From: PFJX01 sp964542455
Lineage (GTDB): Bacteria > Pseudomonadota > Gammaproteobacteria > Burkholderiales > Thiobacillaceae
Reading direction: 5' to 3'
DNA: 64,000 bases
Assembly: GCA_964542455.1 (NCBI GenBank)
Contig: CAZIUC010000008.1
Location: 68,052 to 132,051, forward strand
Shown: positions 36,636 to 45,694 of the stretch, piece after piece
Layout of the letters: every line of letters starts with the position of its first letter
Position numbering within the stretch: the first letter of the stretch is position 1
Made by a program: the position numbers and the translations under genes
The notes under the pieces: model-generated
What the model saw: only the letters and a program-made list of their open reading frames with translations
Database searches by the model: none
Told to the model about the DNA's origin: nothing

Positions 36636-38102
36636 TCAGCGCTTTGGCCTGACGCCACCCTTGCGCAGCATCTTGGCTGCCACACGGTAGATGTCTGGGA
36701 TGTTGATGCGTCCGTCGGCCCGCCTTTCCGCCACGCCAATGCGTAGCAGGGCTTTGAGTATGGCCGCTAGACGATCACCATCGATATCACTGAATTCGAT
36801 CGGCTCCAGATACTCGCCATTCGGCGCCAAGATGGTGGAAGCAGTGTCGGCGCCCTGCCAGCGCGCGTAAAGGTCTTCCGCCCGGCAAGGCACCCGTTGA
36901 TCCGCGAGCGGTTCGATGACTTTCTCGATCCACCCGTACTCTTCCTTCAACTGCTGTAAGCGCAGTTCCGAGGCGCCTTGAATTCCCGCCCTCAATCCGG
37001 CTGGTGTCAAAACCAGGCGGGAGTCTGCGGTACCGCGATAGCACGCTGCACGCCGTACCGCCTCGAGAAAACTGCGCGGGCTGACACGATCGAAGGCATC
37101 AACCAAGTGTTTGTGAAGCCAGGTGTAGGTTCGCCCTTTGTTGGCGTTTGCACCCATGTAGTGCCCGGCCAGGGCTACAAACACTTCCGCCTGTTTCTCC
37201 TCCGAATCTTTCAATGCTGCCGGCAAGCCCTGTGCGCGCACATCCCCGAGATTCATACCGGTGGCACGTCGAACCAGCGCGGAAAACTCTTCCCCGGCTG
37301 CATCATCATTGGCAAGGAGTGTGTAAAGCAGGCCATAGAGATCACGCCGTTCCCAGGCCAAGTCGACGCGGGCGCCCTCGCTAAGCAGTTTGGAGGCGTC
37401 CGGGAAAGCCGCCACACCGCGATCCTCGGCCTGGTCCACACGCAGGAAAATTTTCGGTTTGATTGCGCGGTAGGTGCGCATGGCCAAGGCAACTTGCAAG
37501 AGCGCCTTGGTGCGCTCGCGTATCTGAGGCCAGTCCTTCCCCAACCGATCCAGTGCATCGAACAGCACCACGACCCGTTTTCCCTCTTTCGACAAGGTGT
37601 CATCCGCCTGCCGCAGGCATTGCTGTACCCGCGCGGCATCCGCCGCCACCCAGGCCACTAGCCCATCCGGCCCGCGCAACATAGTGGGCAATTCCATAGG
37701 CACGAACCGCGCCACACCACGCAGAATCACCGCCCGCCACACTTTCTCGGGCGTGTGCTTGTCGCTTTCAATCAGGTCGTCCAGTTCTTCCTGGCTGGGG
37801 GCACCGTTGACATCGCTGTCCACACCGGCAAATCCCAAGGCCACCTGGCAACGATCCAATTGCAGGCGCGGATAGCTTTGGGCGATAAAACCACGAGTCT
37901 GATCGTTGAGCAGAGTGGCGGACCAGAAACTCTTGCCTGTGCCACGCCCTCCTATGACCAACACCCGCTCAGGGTCTAGTGCCGCCTCGTGGCCTTCGGG
38001 AGCATAGATTTGTTGCAATTCAGGCGGCTCGGTGGCGTGCGTATATGGCGCTGGAGCAAGGCTGGCAAGCGTTTCGCGCAAGACCTGGATGTCGTTGCTC
38101 AT
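36636..38102 (-). CDS. P-loop ATPase with C-terminal winged helix, cassette gene 3
   Basis: 488 residues. Walker A is VLVIGGRGTGKSFWSATLL at about residues 46-64; a Walker B-like strand is KRVVVLFDALDRLGKDW, with Asp-Ala where AAA+ enzymes usually have Asp-Glu. After an AAA/STAND-like core the C-terminal region ends in a winged-helix-like stretch (LKALLRIGVAERRADGRINI, PDIYRVAAKMLRKGG). The start at 38102 overlaps the preceding ATPase stop by 4 bp. The function is unknown; with the KGGVGR ATPase and the HEPN protein it makes a compact operon resembling defence or stress modules. Confidence 0.75.
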   Translation of the reverse strand: MSNDIQVLRETLASLAPAPYTHATEPPELQQIYAPEGHEAALDPERVLVIGGRGTGKSFWSATLLNDQTRGFIAQSYPRLQLDRCQVALGFAGVDSDVNGAPSQEELDDLIESDKHTPEKVWRAVILRGVARFVPMELPTMLRGPDGLVAWVAADAARVQQCLRQADDTLSKEGKRVVVLFDALDRLGKDWPQIRERTKALLQVALAMRTYRAIKPKIFLRVDQAEDRGVAAFPDASKLLSEGARVDLAWERRDLYGLLYTLLANDDAAGEEFSALVRRATGMNLGDVRAQGLPAALKDSEEKQAEVFVALAGHYMGANANKGRTYTWLHKHLVDAFDRVSPRSFLEAVRRAACYRGTADSRLVLTPAGLRAGIQGASELRLQQLKEEYGWIEKVIEPLADQRVPCRAEDLYARWQGADTASTILAPNGEYLEPIEFSDIDGDRLAAILKALLRIGVAERRADGRINIPDIYRVAAKMLRKGGVRPKR

Positions 38103-39475
38103 GACTGCGCGTCCGTCAAATCGTCGAAGAGGCGGACCGGATTCACTCCGTCCAACAAGGCTTGGTAAGTTCGCTCGTATAGAGCCGGCGTCAATTGGGA
38201 TAGATCGGCCAGGGGATCGAACTCGAAGTAGTTGGAATCCCGTAACACCGGCCATGCGTAGTGGGGCGCTTCCGGTTCCTCCAGGGAATACTCCGGCAGG
38301 GTCAGGTCGTCGACATCCCACCCGTGACTCGCAGCCTCAGCCTCTTCGACAAGGGACACCTCGCGGTAGAGGAATTCCTGAAAAACGGCGTGTGCCCTAT
38401 CCCGAAACGCTTGTTGCTTTCCCGCGTCAGCCGAAGCCTTGGCGTGAACCATGCGCAATCGTGGCAGCCAATCGTCCTGGGAATCACGCGGGAAGCGGGC
38501 CAGGTGCGCCAGCAGGTAGCGATAGCCAGCAAAGGTCTGGGGGGTATCTTCGCCAAACAACAGCACCTGCGCCCCAAGCCCCAGAATGGCGGCCGCAGTG
38601 GATTCGTTGAGCCCGGCACGAGCATCGATAAGTACCACGTCGTACTGCTTCAACCCGGCGAGGCCATTGATCAGGCGCTGCGTCTGCCCCATGAAGCCCA
38701 GCATTTCGCCGTCTGGCCCAGGGTTTTCCAGATAAGCGCGGGCAATCTTGGCAAGCACATTGGCGGGATATTGCTGCGCCACGCTACCCACCGCTGGCAC
38801 TACGTCGATAAGCCCCCGCCCTCTGCCGAAGGGACTGGCAGCCACCATGTCCAGCAGGAAGTCCCGATCCACACCGCCAAGGCCGTTTTCGACATAGGCG
38901 TCAATCAGGCCATAACGTGGTGATTCGTCCTGCGGCAGCAGCATGGCGCCTATACCTGGTGCCTCCAGGTCCATATCGACGACCAATACCTTGCCTCCCT
39001 CGCGTGCCATCTCGGCCGCCACCACTGCCAACGCGGTGGATCGCCCCACGCCACCTTTGATGCTGGCAAAAACAAATCTGGGGGGATGCGACTGGGTAGC
39101 AGCAGGCGCTTCCAACCAATCCGCGCCGACGATGCGTTGTTCGAGAACATTGACCCGAAGTTCTCCCCCGGCCAACGTAACCGGTTCTGTATAGCCGCGC
39201 CCCCGCCGCAGGACACTGCTCACACCGGGCTGGTCTTGATCGAGCACCACAGAACCCTCGCGGCAGTATGCCGGGAGTGCGGACTGCGCAGCCTGAGCAG
39301 CGGACTCTCGCTGTTCAGTAGACAAGGGCTGATGACTGATGAAAGCGAGACGCCCGGATGCATCGCGCAGAACCCAGCCCTCTTCAACCTGTTGAACACC
39401 AAGCACGCCGGCTACCGCACTGACGAAGCAGGCGAGGCTATCGTCGAATCGCGGCCTTGTAATTTCCTGGTTCAT
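38099..39475 (-). CDS. KGGVGR-motif MinD/ParA-like ATPase, cassette gene 2
   Basis: 458 residues with a 120-residue N-terminal region of unknown fold and then a MinD/ParA-like core. The deviant Walker A is FASIKGGVGRSTALAVVAAE, where the usual KGGVGKT has Arg-Ser. Walker A' is KVLVVDMDLEAPGIGAMLLP, and the Walker B-like strand is YDVVLIDARAGLNESTAAAI. This corresponds to the family annotated as KGGVGR-motif variant AAA ATPases. The C terminus is acidic. It overlaps the HEPN gene and the downstream ATPase gene by 4 bp each. No ParB or centromere-like repeats are present, so a partition role is unlikely. Confidence 0.85.
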   Translation of the reverse strand: MNQEITRPRFDDSLACFVSAVAGVLGVQQVEEGWVLRDASGRLAFISHQPLSTEQRESAAQAAQSALPAYCREGSVVLDQDQPGVSSVLRRGRGYTEPVTLAGGELRVNVLEQRIVGADWLEAPAATQSHPPRFVFASIKGGVGRSTALAVVAAEMAREGGKVLVVDMDLEAPGIGAMLLPQDESPRYGLIDAYVENGLGGVDRDFLLDMVAASPFGRGRGLIDVVPAVGSVAQQYPANVLAKIARAYLENPGPDGEMLGFMGQTQRLINGLAGLKQYDVVLIDARAGLNESTAAAILGLGAQVLLFGEDTPQTFAGYRYLLAHLARFPRDSQDDWLPRLRMVHAKASADAGKQQAFRDRAHAVFQEFLYREVSLVEEAEAASHGWDVDDLTLPEYSLEEPEAPHYAWPVLRDSNYFEFDPLADLSQLTPALYERTYQALLDGVNPVRLFDDLTDAQS

Positions 39476-39858
39476 AGCAGCAACCCTATGGCCTCGTTTG
39501 CATCATCGCGCCAGCGCTCGGCACTTCGTTTGTCCACTTCGCCGTTGGCGGAGTAGCGCATGCTGATTACCCAACGGTGCATGTATTGAGGACTTCGCCG
39601 ATTCAGGAGCGCCATGACTGGTGCAGTCTGACGACCGGACATTGCCTGACAGGCAAGATTTCTCAAGTCTGGCCAATGCGCCCAAATTGCAGCATCACTT
39701 GTGAACACTCCGCACGCCAACAACTTGCGCTTGATGGCGCATTCCGCCGCCAACCCGAAATGATAGCCGGCATTGTCGAAACGACCTTTGTCGAAAAGCG
39801 TGCGCCCATCCTCATAGTGGCGGTTAGCCGCTTGTTCCATATCTGGTTGAAAAGCCAC
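39472..39858 (-). CDS. HEPN-domain protein, cassette gene 1
   Basis: 128 residues, all helical. The HEPN pattern is visible in helix 1-2: RHYEDGRTLFDKGRFDNAGY, then HFGLAAECAIKRKLL, which corresponds to the AaECalK signature. A possible Rx4-6H catalytic motif is Arg88-(5)-His94 in NRRSPQYMHRW, but its placement is not the classical one. HEPN proteins are commonly RNases in toxin-antitoxin and anti-phage systems. The GTG start at 39858 follows GGGGAA; ATG 39840 is an alternative. First gene of the three-gene unit. Confidence 0.75.
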   Translation of the reverse strand: MAFQPDMEQAANRHYEDGRTLFDKGRFDNAGYHFGLAAECAIKRKLLACGVFTSDAAIWAHWPDLRNLACQAMSGRQTAPVMALLNRRSPQYMHRWVISMRYSANGEVDKRSAERWRDDANEAIGLLL

Positions 39859-39964
39859 TGATTCCCCTACCCTTCAAGCAATTTTCTCGATAATAACGTT
39901 GAAAGCCAGCCATTCGCCGTGAATGGCTACCAAGCCGAAAAGACCAGCGTCAAACCCTCTCCAT

Positions 39965-42900
39965 TCACTTCCCTATCTCGAACACCCCATTCGGTACCTC
40001 GCCGAACATCTCCGGCGCATACATCGCTTCCACCCGGGTCGGCGGCAGGTTGTAAGCGCCATCGTTGTTCAGGCGCAGGGTGTATTCCGCCGTGTGGCGG
40101 CCGCGCGGCAGCCATTCGTAGTAGGCGCGGTAGCTGTCGAACAGGCGTTCCTGCCAGGCGGGCCAGGTGTTGCCACCAAGGTTGCCACCCTCGTTTTGCG
40201 TGAGCAGAGTGGAGCCGCGCTTGCCGCCGCCGGAAAGAATACCGGCGCCGGCGGGAACCGGGTCGTCCACCACCACCCAGCCCATGTCGTCGCGCGCTTC
40301 TATGGTCAGGCGCACGCGCAGGACATCGCCCCGGCTCCATTTGCCCGGGGTTTTCTGGTCGATGGGAACCAACTCGCGGCTGACGCTGTAGCCGCGTGAG
40401 ACCGGCTCACGCAACGGCACGGCGGCCAGGGTGGTGACGCTGACATAGGGCTCGCCCTGGCCTTCGTGTTTGATATGCAGGGTGGCGGAGTCGGAAGTCA
40501 GCGGCAGGAAGGCGGTGGCGCCCTTGGGAAAGGCGTTCCAGTCGATCAGGCGGCCTTCCTTGCCCAGCACCACGGTGCTTTTTCCCGTCGGCTTCACCGC
40601 CTCGAAGCGCTGCTGATAGCGCTCCAGCGCCAGCGTGCCCCAGGCGTTGGCGCTGGTGGTATTCCAGCGCCCATCCTGCTGCCGCGCCAATACGCCGGCG
40701 GCGAGCTTGGGCAGACGTTCCTTCCAGGCCGGCTCGTCGACCAGCGCGAGCAGCGCGCGCAGGGCGTTGTTGTCGGCGGTAGTCATCATCCACCAGAGGC
40801 CGTCGCCGGCTTCCGTGCTGAAGTTGAGGCGGCGTCCAGTCAAGGTGAAGCGGCTCTCCAGGGCCGCGTAGGATTCTTGCAACAAGGCATCGCGCCGCGC
40901 CAGCGTGGGCGCGCGCTTGAGGATGCCGATCCAGTCGATCAGCGCCGAACTGGCCCAGAGTCGGGGTTCCGGTTTGACGGTGGCGATCAACGCCGGGGTC
41001 GCCTTGCCGCCGCGCGACAGGGCTTCCAGGGCGGCGAGGCGTTGCACCGGGCCGGCGCTTTGGCCAACCCCGGTTACTTCCCAGGCGCCGTGTCGGGTTT
41101 CCAGCTTGCCGGCGACATAGTCCGCGAGGGCGTTTTCCATGCGCGTCCGACTATCCAGCGGCAGATTCCAGCCGGCTTCATGGGCGATGGACAGCACATA
41201 AGCGGTGAGCGCCACGCTACCCTCTCCGTCACCGGGGAAGAAGTTGAGCAAGCCATTCCCGGCCTGATACGTCGGCAGATTGGCCAGCAGCGCCTGCCAG
41301 GCGGCTTGATCGCGGGTGGCGATGGCTTTCGAGACTTTCTGCTCCAGGCAGGCATAGGGGTAGCGGCGCATGTAGTCACGCAGCATCGTCTGGCCGTCGA
41401 CCAGGCTGGCGGCCAGGGTGGTGCGCAGTTCGCCACTTCCTGGCAACGCCTCGGCTGGGGCGGCGACCGGCAATTCGAGTTTGTTTTCCACCCGATACAG
41501 GGCCGATGACTGCACGCGCACCGGCACGGCATCGCGCACCACCTGCTTCGCCTTGAGCGCGTCACGGCCCTTGCCGCCCACCTCGACGGCGTTGAACGTC
41601 CACTCCAGGCTGTCGCCGCGTTCCGGCACGCTGACCGGCCAGGCCAGTTCCCGGCTTTCCCCGGCGGCGAGGCGAGCGCTTTGCGCCGGCAGGGCGTTCA
41701 AGCCGGCGGCGCCGCCACTCACCTCGACCCGCATCCAGCGCTCGCTGCCGTTGCGCACCGTGACATGGGCTTGCACACGATCGCCTTCGCGCAGCACTGG
41801 CGGCAGGCCGGATATGAGCTGCAAATCCTGGGTGGAACGGATGGCGGTCTTGCCATCGCCGAAGCGGGTTTCCGAAGCGGCGATGGCGACGATGCGGAAT
41901 GAGGTCAGGCTGTCGTTCAGCGGCACCTCGACGCTGGCTTCGCCATTCGCATCCAGCGCCACGCTGTCTTGCCAGAACAGCAGGGTGTCGAACAACTCGC
42001 GCGTCGGCAGCTTGCCGCCACCGCCGCCCGCCGGCAGGGCCTTCTTGCCGTAGTGGCGTTTGCCGGTGACCTGCATCTGCGCGGTGAAGGTGTGCACGGC
42101 ATAACCGCGCTCGGCCATCATCGCCTCCAGCAGTTTCCAGCTTTCGTTGGGGGCGAGTTCCAGCAGACCCTCATCGACGGCAACCAGCGTCACCTCGGTG
42201 CCGGCCGGCGGCGCCTTGCCTTCCGGCGTGCGCACCTTGACCTTCACCCTGGCCTTTTCACGAATCTGGTAACTGGCGTGGTCGGCCTGAACGTCCACAT
42301 TCAACTGGTGCGCCTGCCGCCCCACCTCGATGCCGGCGATGCCGAGCTTGAACGAGGGGCGTCCGAGATCGACCAGTGCGGTAGGCTTGATGTCGTCATT
42401 GCGGCCGCGCACCACCAAAGCGGAAACGAAGACGTTGGGCGCCCAGCCGGCCTTGACCGGAATGTCCAGCACCGGCGCCTTGCCGGACAGCGTGACCACG
42501 CGCGCATCGAGCACGCCCTCGCGCTCCACGGTGACCAGCGCGGTGGCATTGCGGAAGGGCATGCGCGCCTGGAAGCGCGCGGTCTGGCCCGGTTCGTAGT
42601 GTTTCTTCTCCGGGATCAGGTCGATACGGTCGTGGTTGTCCTGGGCGAACACCCATTCATCCTTGCCCGCCACCCAGTAGCTGTGCGTGGTCTTGGCGAT
42701 ACGCCCCTGGGCGTCGCGCGCCGTCGCGGTAATCAGAACTTCGCCGCCCTGCTCTGTCCGCGCGGTGCAACTGAACCGGCCTTTCTCGTCGGTCTTGCCC
42801 GCGCAGGATTCAGGCAGGGCGGTTTCCCGTGTTTCGTTGCGATAGCCATAGAAGCCGCCGGCCAGGCGCTCGCGATAACCGAAGGTCTGGCGCAGTTTCT

Positions 42901-45574
42901 GGCTCACTTCCACCGGCACACCGGCGAGCGGACGGCCTTGCGGATCGAGCGCCTGGAAAACCAGGGTGTGGCGCGTGCCGGCGCGCGCCCAGTCGCCCTT
43001 CTTCAGGCCCAGCACCACATTGGCCGGCCACCAGGGGGTGGTGCCGCTCACGGTCTGGATTTCACCATTGGGGTCGGCGTATTCCAGTTCCACGCGCAGT
43101 TTGTGCGGCATGGCCAGGCTGGGGATGCCGGCGACCTTGCCGCGAGCCACGCCACCCGCGTCCAGCTTGAGGTCGGTCGCCGCCAGGGCGACGGATTCGC
43201 CCTCCTCTCTGCCCTGATCCGTATCGTGCCGTTCAGCAAAGTCATAGTCGTCGTAGCCGGGGAACTCGACGTTGAAACGCGGTTCCAGTTGCGCGCGCAG
43301 TTTCACCGCCAGGTTCTTCGCGCCACCGCCGTTGAGGTAGCTCACGGCGAGGTCGTATTCCGCCACCTCGGTCGCCAACAGCGCCGGCCGCACCGAGTCG
43401 ACGCTGGCCTTCATCAGCGGCACGCGGAAATCGCCGACGCTGAAGGCGCCGGAATCCAGGCCGTCGAGATATTGCAATTCGGCCGGGTCGCTCTCGGGTT
43501 TGATCTCCTTGTCCACCAGGCGCAAACGGTAATCGCCGCGCTTCGCCCCTTCCGGCACTTTCCAGATGGACGCGGCCGCGCCGTTCTTCCAGGCCAACGG
43601 CAGGAACCAGCGCTGATTGCTGGCGCCGTGTTCGATCACCAAGGTGCGTGGCGGTTTCGCGGAATAAGACAGGCCGTAGGCTTGCCGGTCGCGCAGGAAA
43701 TGCTTCATGTGCACCGTGTCGCCGGGGCGGAACAACACGCGGTCGAGCACGCTGTGCGCGATCCGCTTGTCGCTGTTCCATTCACTCGGCAAGCCGAAAC
43801 GCCAGGTTTCGATGCCTTCATCCCAGTCGGAAAAAGCGAAGCTCATGTCGTCGCCGACGCGCGCGCTGACCATCAGCGGGCAGCCCCACTGCGCGTTGCG
43901 CGGGTCGGGCAGGCCGCGCGGAATCAGCGCCATGCCCTGGTTGTCGGTCGTGGCCTCGACATAGAGACGACCCTTGCAATCACGCACCGCCATCTTCGCG
44001 CCGGCCACTGGCGTGCCCAGATCCAGGCGTGTCACCCAGGCCAGCGAGGCACCCGCGCCCCATTTGAAATGCACGCCGAGATTGGTGACCAGGGCGGTGG
44101 TGCGCACGAACATGGGGATGTTCTGGTCGAGCAACGATTTGCCCAGATATTTGCTTTCCGCTTCCACCACATAGAAGCCCGGCTGTTCCAGAGGCACGCC
44201 CACCACTTCAAACGCCCGCGCGCCGTTGGGCTTGGGCAGGGCGCGCTCCACCACGCCCGCTTCCCAGTTGCCGAGCAATTGCGCGTGGCGCGTTTCCGGG
44301 TAGCGCCTGAGTTGCTGGTCGAATTCCGGGTGATCGATCTTCTTCACCCGCGCCCGCCAATCGAGGATGGCGGCATCGTCCGTCACCCGCGCCCAGCGCA
44401 CCTTGGCCGCCGTTCCGCCCTCCGCGCCCGGTTCCAGATTGCGCACGGTGAGCGGCAACAGACCGCCGGTGGCCCGTTCTATGATGCCGAAATCCCCCGA
44501 GAACTTGGCCAGGGGCGGGTTGTCGGCCAAACGAAAACTCAGCGGAAAGCGTTCCGCGTTGACCAGGGCGCGGCCCTTGTCATCGGCCAGATTGGCGGGC
44601 AATGCCAGGGTCAGGTCGGCCCTGGCCGGGAACGGGCCGGGGAAGACCACGCTGTCGTCGCTGGCGGCCGGCTGCGCGGCCTTCTCCCGCGCATAGCTTT
44701 TGCCCTTGGCATCCTTCAGCGTGATCTTGTCGAGATGCTCGCGCGGTACTGGCGCGGTGAATTCCAGACGAATGGGCGTCAGCGGCATGCAGCCGGCCTT
44801 GGCGTTTTCCTTCTGGCAACGCATGCGCGAACTGAAGTGGTCGCGCACGCTGAAGGTCAGGCGCTGATCGTCCGGGTTGCTCTGGCCGGAAGCCGTGGCG
44901 ACACCCGCGCCCCAGACCAGGTCGAGTCGGGCATTGGCCGGCAGGGTGCGGCCGCATTGCACCAGTTCCAGACGCGGGTCGGCGTCCGGTGAATTGCCCT
45001 CCCAGGTTGCGTTCATGTCATCCAGACGCGGCTTGAGCTGCGCCAGCAGACGCGCGCGCTCATTTCCGGTAATTCGCTTCACCGGCACCTGTTCATGGAT
45101 GCCCTGGATTTCGCAACGCACCTGGGCAAGCACGCTCTCGGGCAATGCCGAGGCGTTGAGGAACAAGACGAAAGCTTGATCCTCGTCCACCGTCTGCGTG
45201 GCATACGGCAAACTCCATTGCACGCGCGGCCCGGCGACAGAGAAGGCATATTCCGGCGTCGCCTCCACCTTCTCACCGGCCAGCGTCGCCAGGCCGGCAC
45301 GCGGCAGGAAACGGCACGGTTCGCCGGCTTTCAGCGCGCCTTGCAGGTCATACACCCAGGTGCGTTCATCCGCCCAGTAACCGTTGCCCGGCACGCCGCA
45401 TTCCACGCGGAAGGGCGATGCCGCATCGCTCACCCCCAGCGGTGCCATCGGCGCGGAGAAACGCGCCTGCGCCTGGCGCGCTTCGAGTTGTTCACCCTGT
45501 GGTGTAAAGCTTTCCAAACTGGCGGCGGCAGAGAAACCGGACCAGATGGCGAGTAGAAAACCCAGCTTGTTCAT
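39965..45574 (-). CDS. bacterial alpha-2-macroglobulin family protein
   Basis: A 1869-residue exported protease-trap protein. Signal peptide MNKLGFLLAIWSGFSAAAS; no lipobox, so probably soluble periplasmic. Macroglobulin-type beta domains run through the first 1000 residues, with a bait-region-like stretch around TGKRHYGKKALPAGGGGGKL. A thioester motif is present: CLEQ at 1409-1412 in YPYACLEQKVSKAIA. The C-terminal receptor-like domain ends WLPRGRHTAEYTLRLNNDGA. The start was placed at 45574, at the signal peptide; the frame is open 13 codons further. Unlike in many enterobacteria, no pbpC follows. Its 3' end is duplicated at 36411-36604. Confidence 0.93.
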   Translation of the reverse strand: MNKLGFLLAIWSGFSAAASLESFTPQGEQLEARQAQARFSAPMAPLGVSDAASPFRVECGVPGNGYWADERTWVYDLQGALKAGEPCRFLPRAGLATLAGEKVEATPEYAFSVAGPRVQWSLPYATQTVDEDQAFVLFLNASALPESVLAQVRCEIQGIHEQVPVKRITGNERARLLAQLKPRLDDMNATWEGNSPDADPRLELVQCGRTLPANARLDLVWGAGVATASGQSNPDDQRLTFSVRDHFSSRMRCQKENAKAGCMPLTPIRLEFTAPVPREHLDKITLKDAKGKSYAREKAAQPAASDDSVVFPGPFPARADLTLALPANLADDKGRALVNAERFPLSFRLADNPPLAKFSGDFGIIERATGGLLPLTVRNLEPGAEGGTAAKVRWARVTDDAAILDWRARVKKIDHPEFDQQLRRYPETRHAQLLGNWEAGVVERALPKPNGARAFEVVGVPLEQPGFYVVEAESKYLGKSLLDQNIPMFVRTTALVTNLGVHFKWGAGASLAWVTRLDLGTPVAGAKMAVRDCKGRLYVEATTDNQGMALIPRGLPDPRNAQWGCPLMVSARVGDDMSFAFSDWDEGIETWRFGLPSEWNSDKRIAHSVLDRVLFRPGDTVHMKHFLRDRQAYGLSYSAKPPRTLVIEHGASNQRWFLPLAWKNGAAASIWKVPEGAKRGDYRLRLVDKEIKPESDPAELQYLDGLDSGAFSVGDFRVPLMKASVDSVRPALLATEVAEYDLAVSYLNGGGAKNLAVKLRAQLEPRFNVEFPGYDDYDFAERHDTDQGREEGESVALAATDLKLDAGGVARGKVAGIPSLAMPHKLRVELEYADPNGEIQTVSGTTPWWPANVVLGLKKGDWARAGTRHTLVFQALDPQGRPLAGVPVEVSQKLRQTFGYRERLAGGFYGYRNETRETALPESCAGKTDEKGRFSCTARTEQGGEVLITATARDAQGRIAKTTHSYWVAGKDEWVFAQDNHDRIDLIPEKKHYEPGQTARFQARMPFRNATALVTVEREGVLDARVVTLSGKAPVLDIPVKAGWAPNVFVSALVVRGRNDDIKPTALVDLGRPSFKLGIAGIEVGRQAHQLNVDVQADHASYQIREKARVKVKVRTPEGKAPPAGTEVTLVAVDEGLLELAPNESWKLLEAMMAERGYAVHTFTAQMQVTGKRHYGKKALPAGGGGGKLPTRELFDTLLFWQDSVALDANGEASVEVPLNDSLTSFRIVAIAASETRFGDGKTAIRSTQDLQLISGLPPVLREGDRVQAHVTVRNGSERWMRVEVSGGAAGLNALPAQSARLAAGESRELAWPVSVPERGDSLEWTFNAVEVGGKGRDALKAKQVVRDAVPVRVQSSALYRVENKLELPVAAPAEALPGSGELRTTLAASLVDGQTMLRDYMRRYPYACLEQKVSKAIATRDQAAWQALLANLPTYQAGNGLLNFFPGDGEGSVALTAYVLSIAHEAGWNLPLDSRTRMENALADYVAGKLETRHGAWEVTGVGQSAGPVQRLAALEALSRGGKATPALIATVKPEPRLWASSALIDWIGILKRAPTLARRDALLQESYAALESRFTLTGRRLNFSTEAGDGLWWMMTTADNNALRALLALVDEPAWKERLPKLAAGVLARQQDGRWNTTSANAWGTLALERYQQRFEAVKPTGKSTVVLGKEGRLIDWNAFPKGATAFLPLTSDSATLHIKHEGQGEPYVSVTTLAAVPLREPVSRGYSVSRELVPIDQKTPGKWSRGDVLRVRLTIEARDDMGWVVVDDPVPAGAGILSGGGKRGSTLLTQNEGGNLGGNTWPAWQERLFDSYRAYYEWLPRGRHTAEYTLRLNNDGAYNLPPTRVEAMYAPEMFGEVPNGVFEIGK

Positions 45575-45694
45575 GATGACTCCCGACCCCGGATGGATGC
45601 GTAATTCTGGCATTGATGCGCCACCAGATTCTGTGCATTAAAGAAAAGCGCCATTCAGCTCGATATTGCATGCACACGCTTTTCGGAGAACACG

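Noticed and set aside
38099..39475. MinD-like ATPase as a plasmid partition ParA
   Set aside because: No ParB gene, no iterated centromere-like sites, and the neighbours are a HEPN protein and another ATPase rather than replication genes.
41969..44992. A 1007-codon open frame on the plus strand opposite the macroglobulin gene
   Set aside because: High GC coding on one strand keeps the opposite frame open. The translation is His/Arg/Gln/Gly-rich without any family motif, whereas the minus-strand product has signal peptide and CLEQ thioester.
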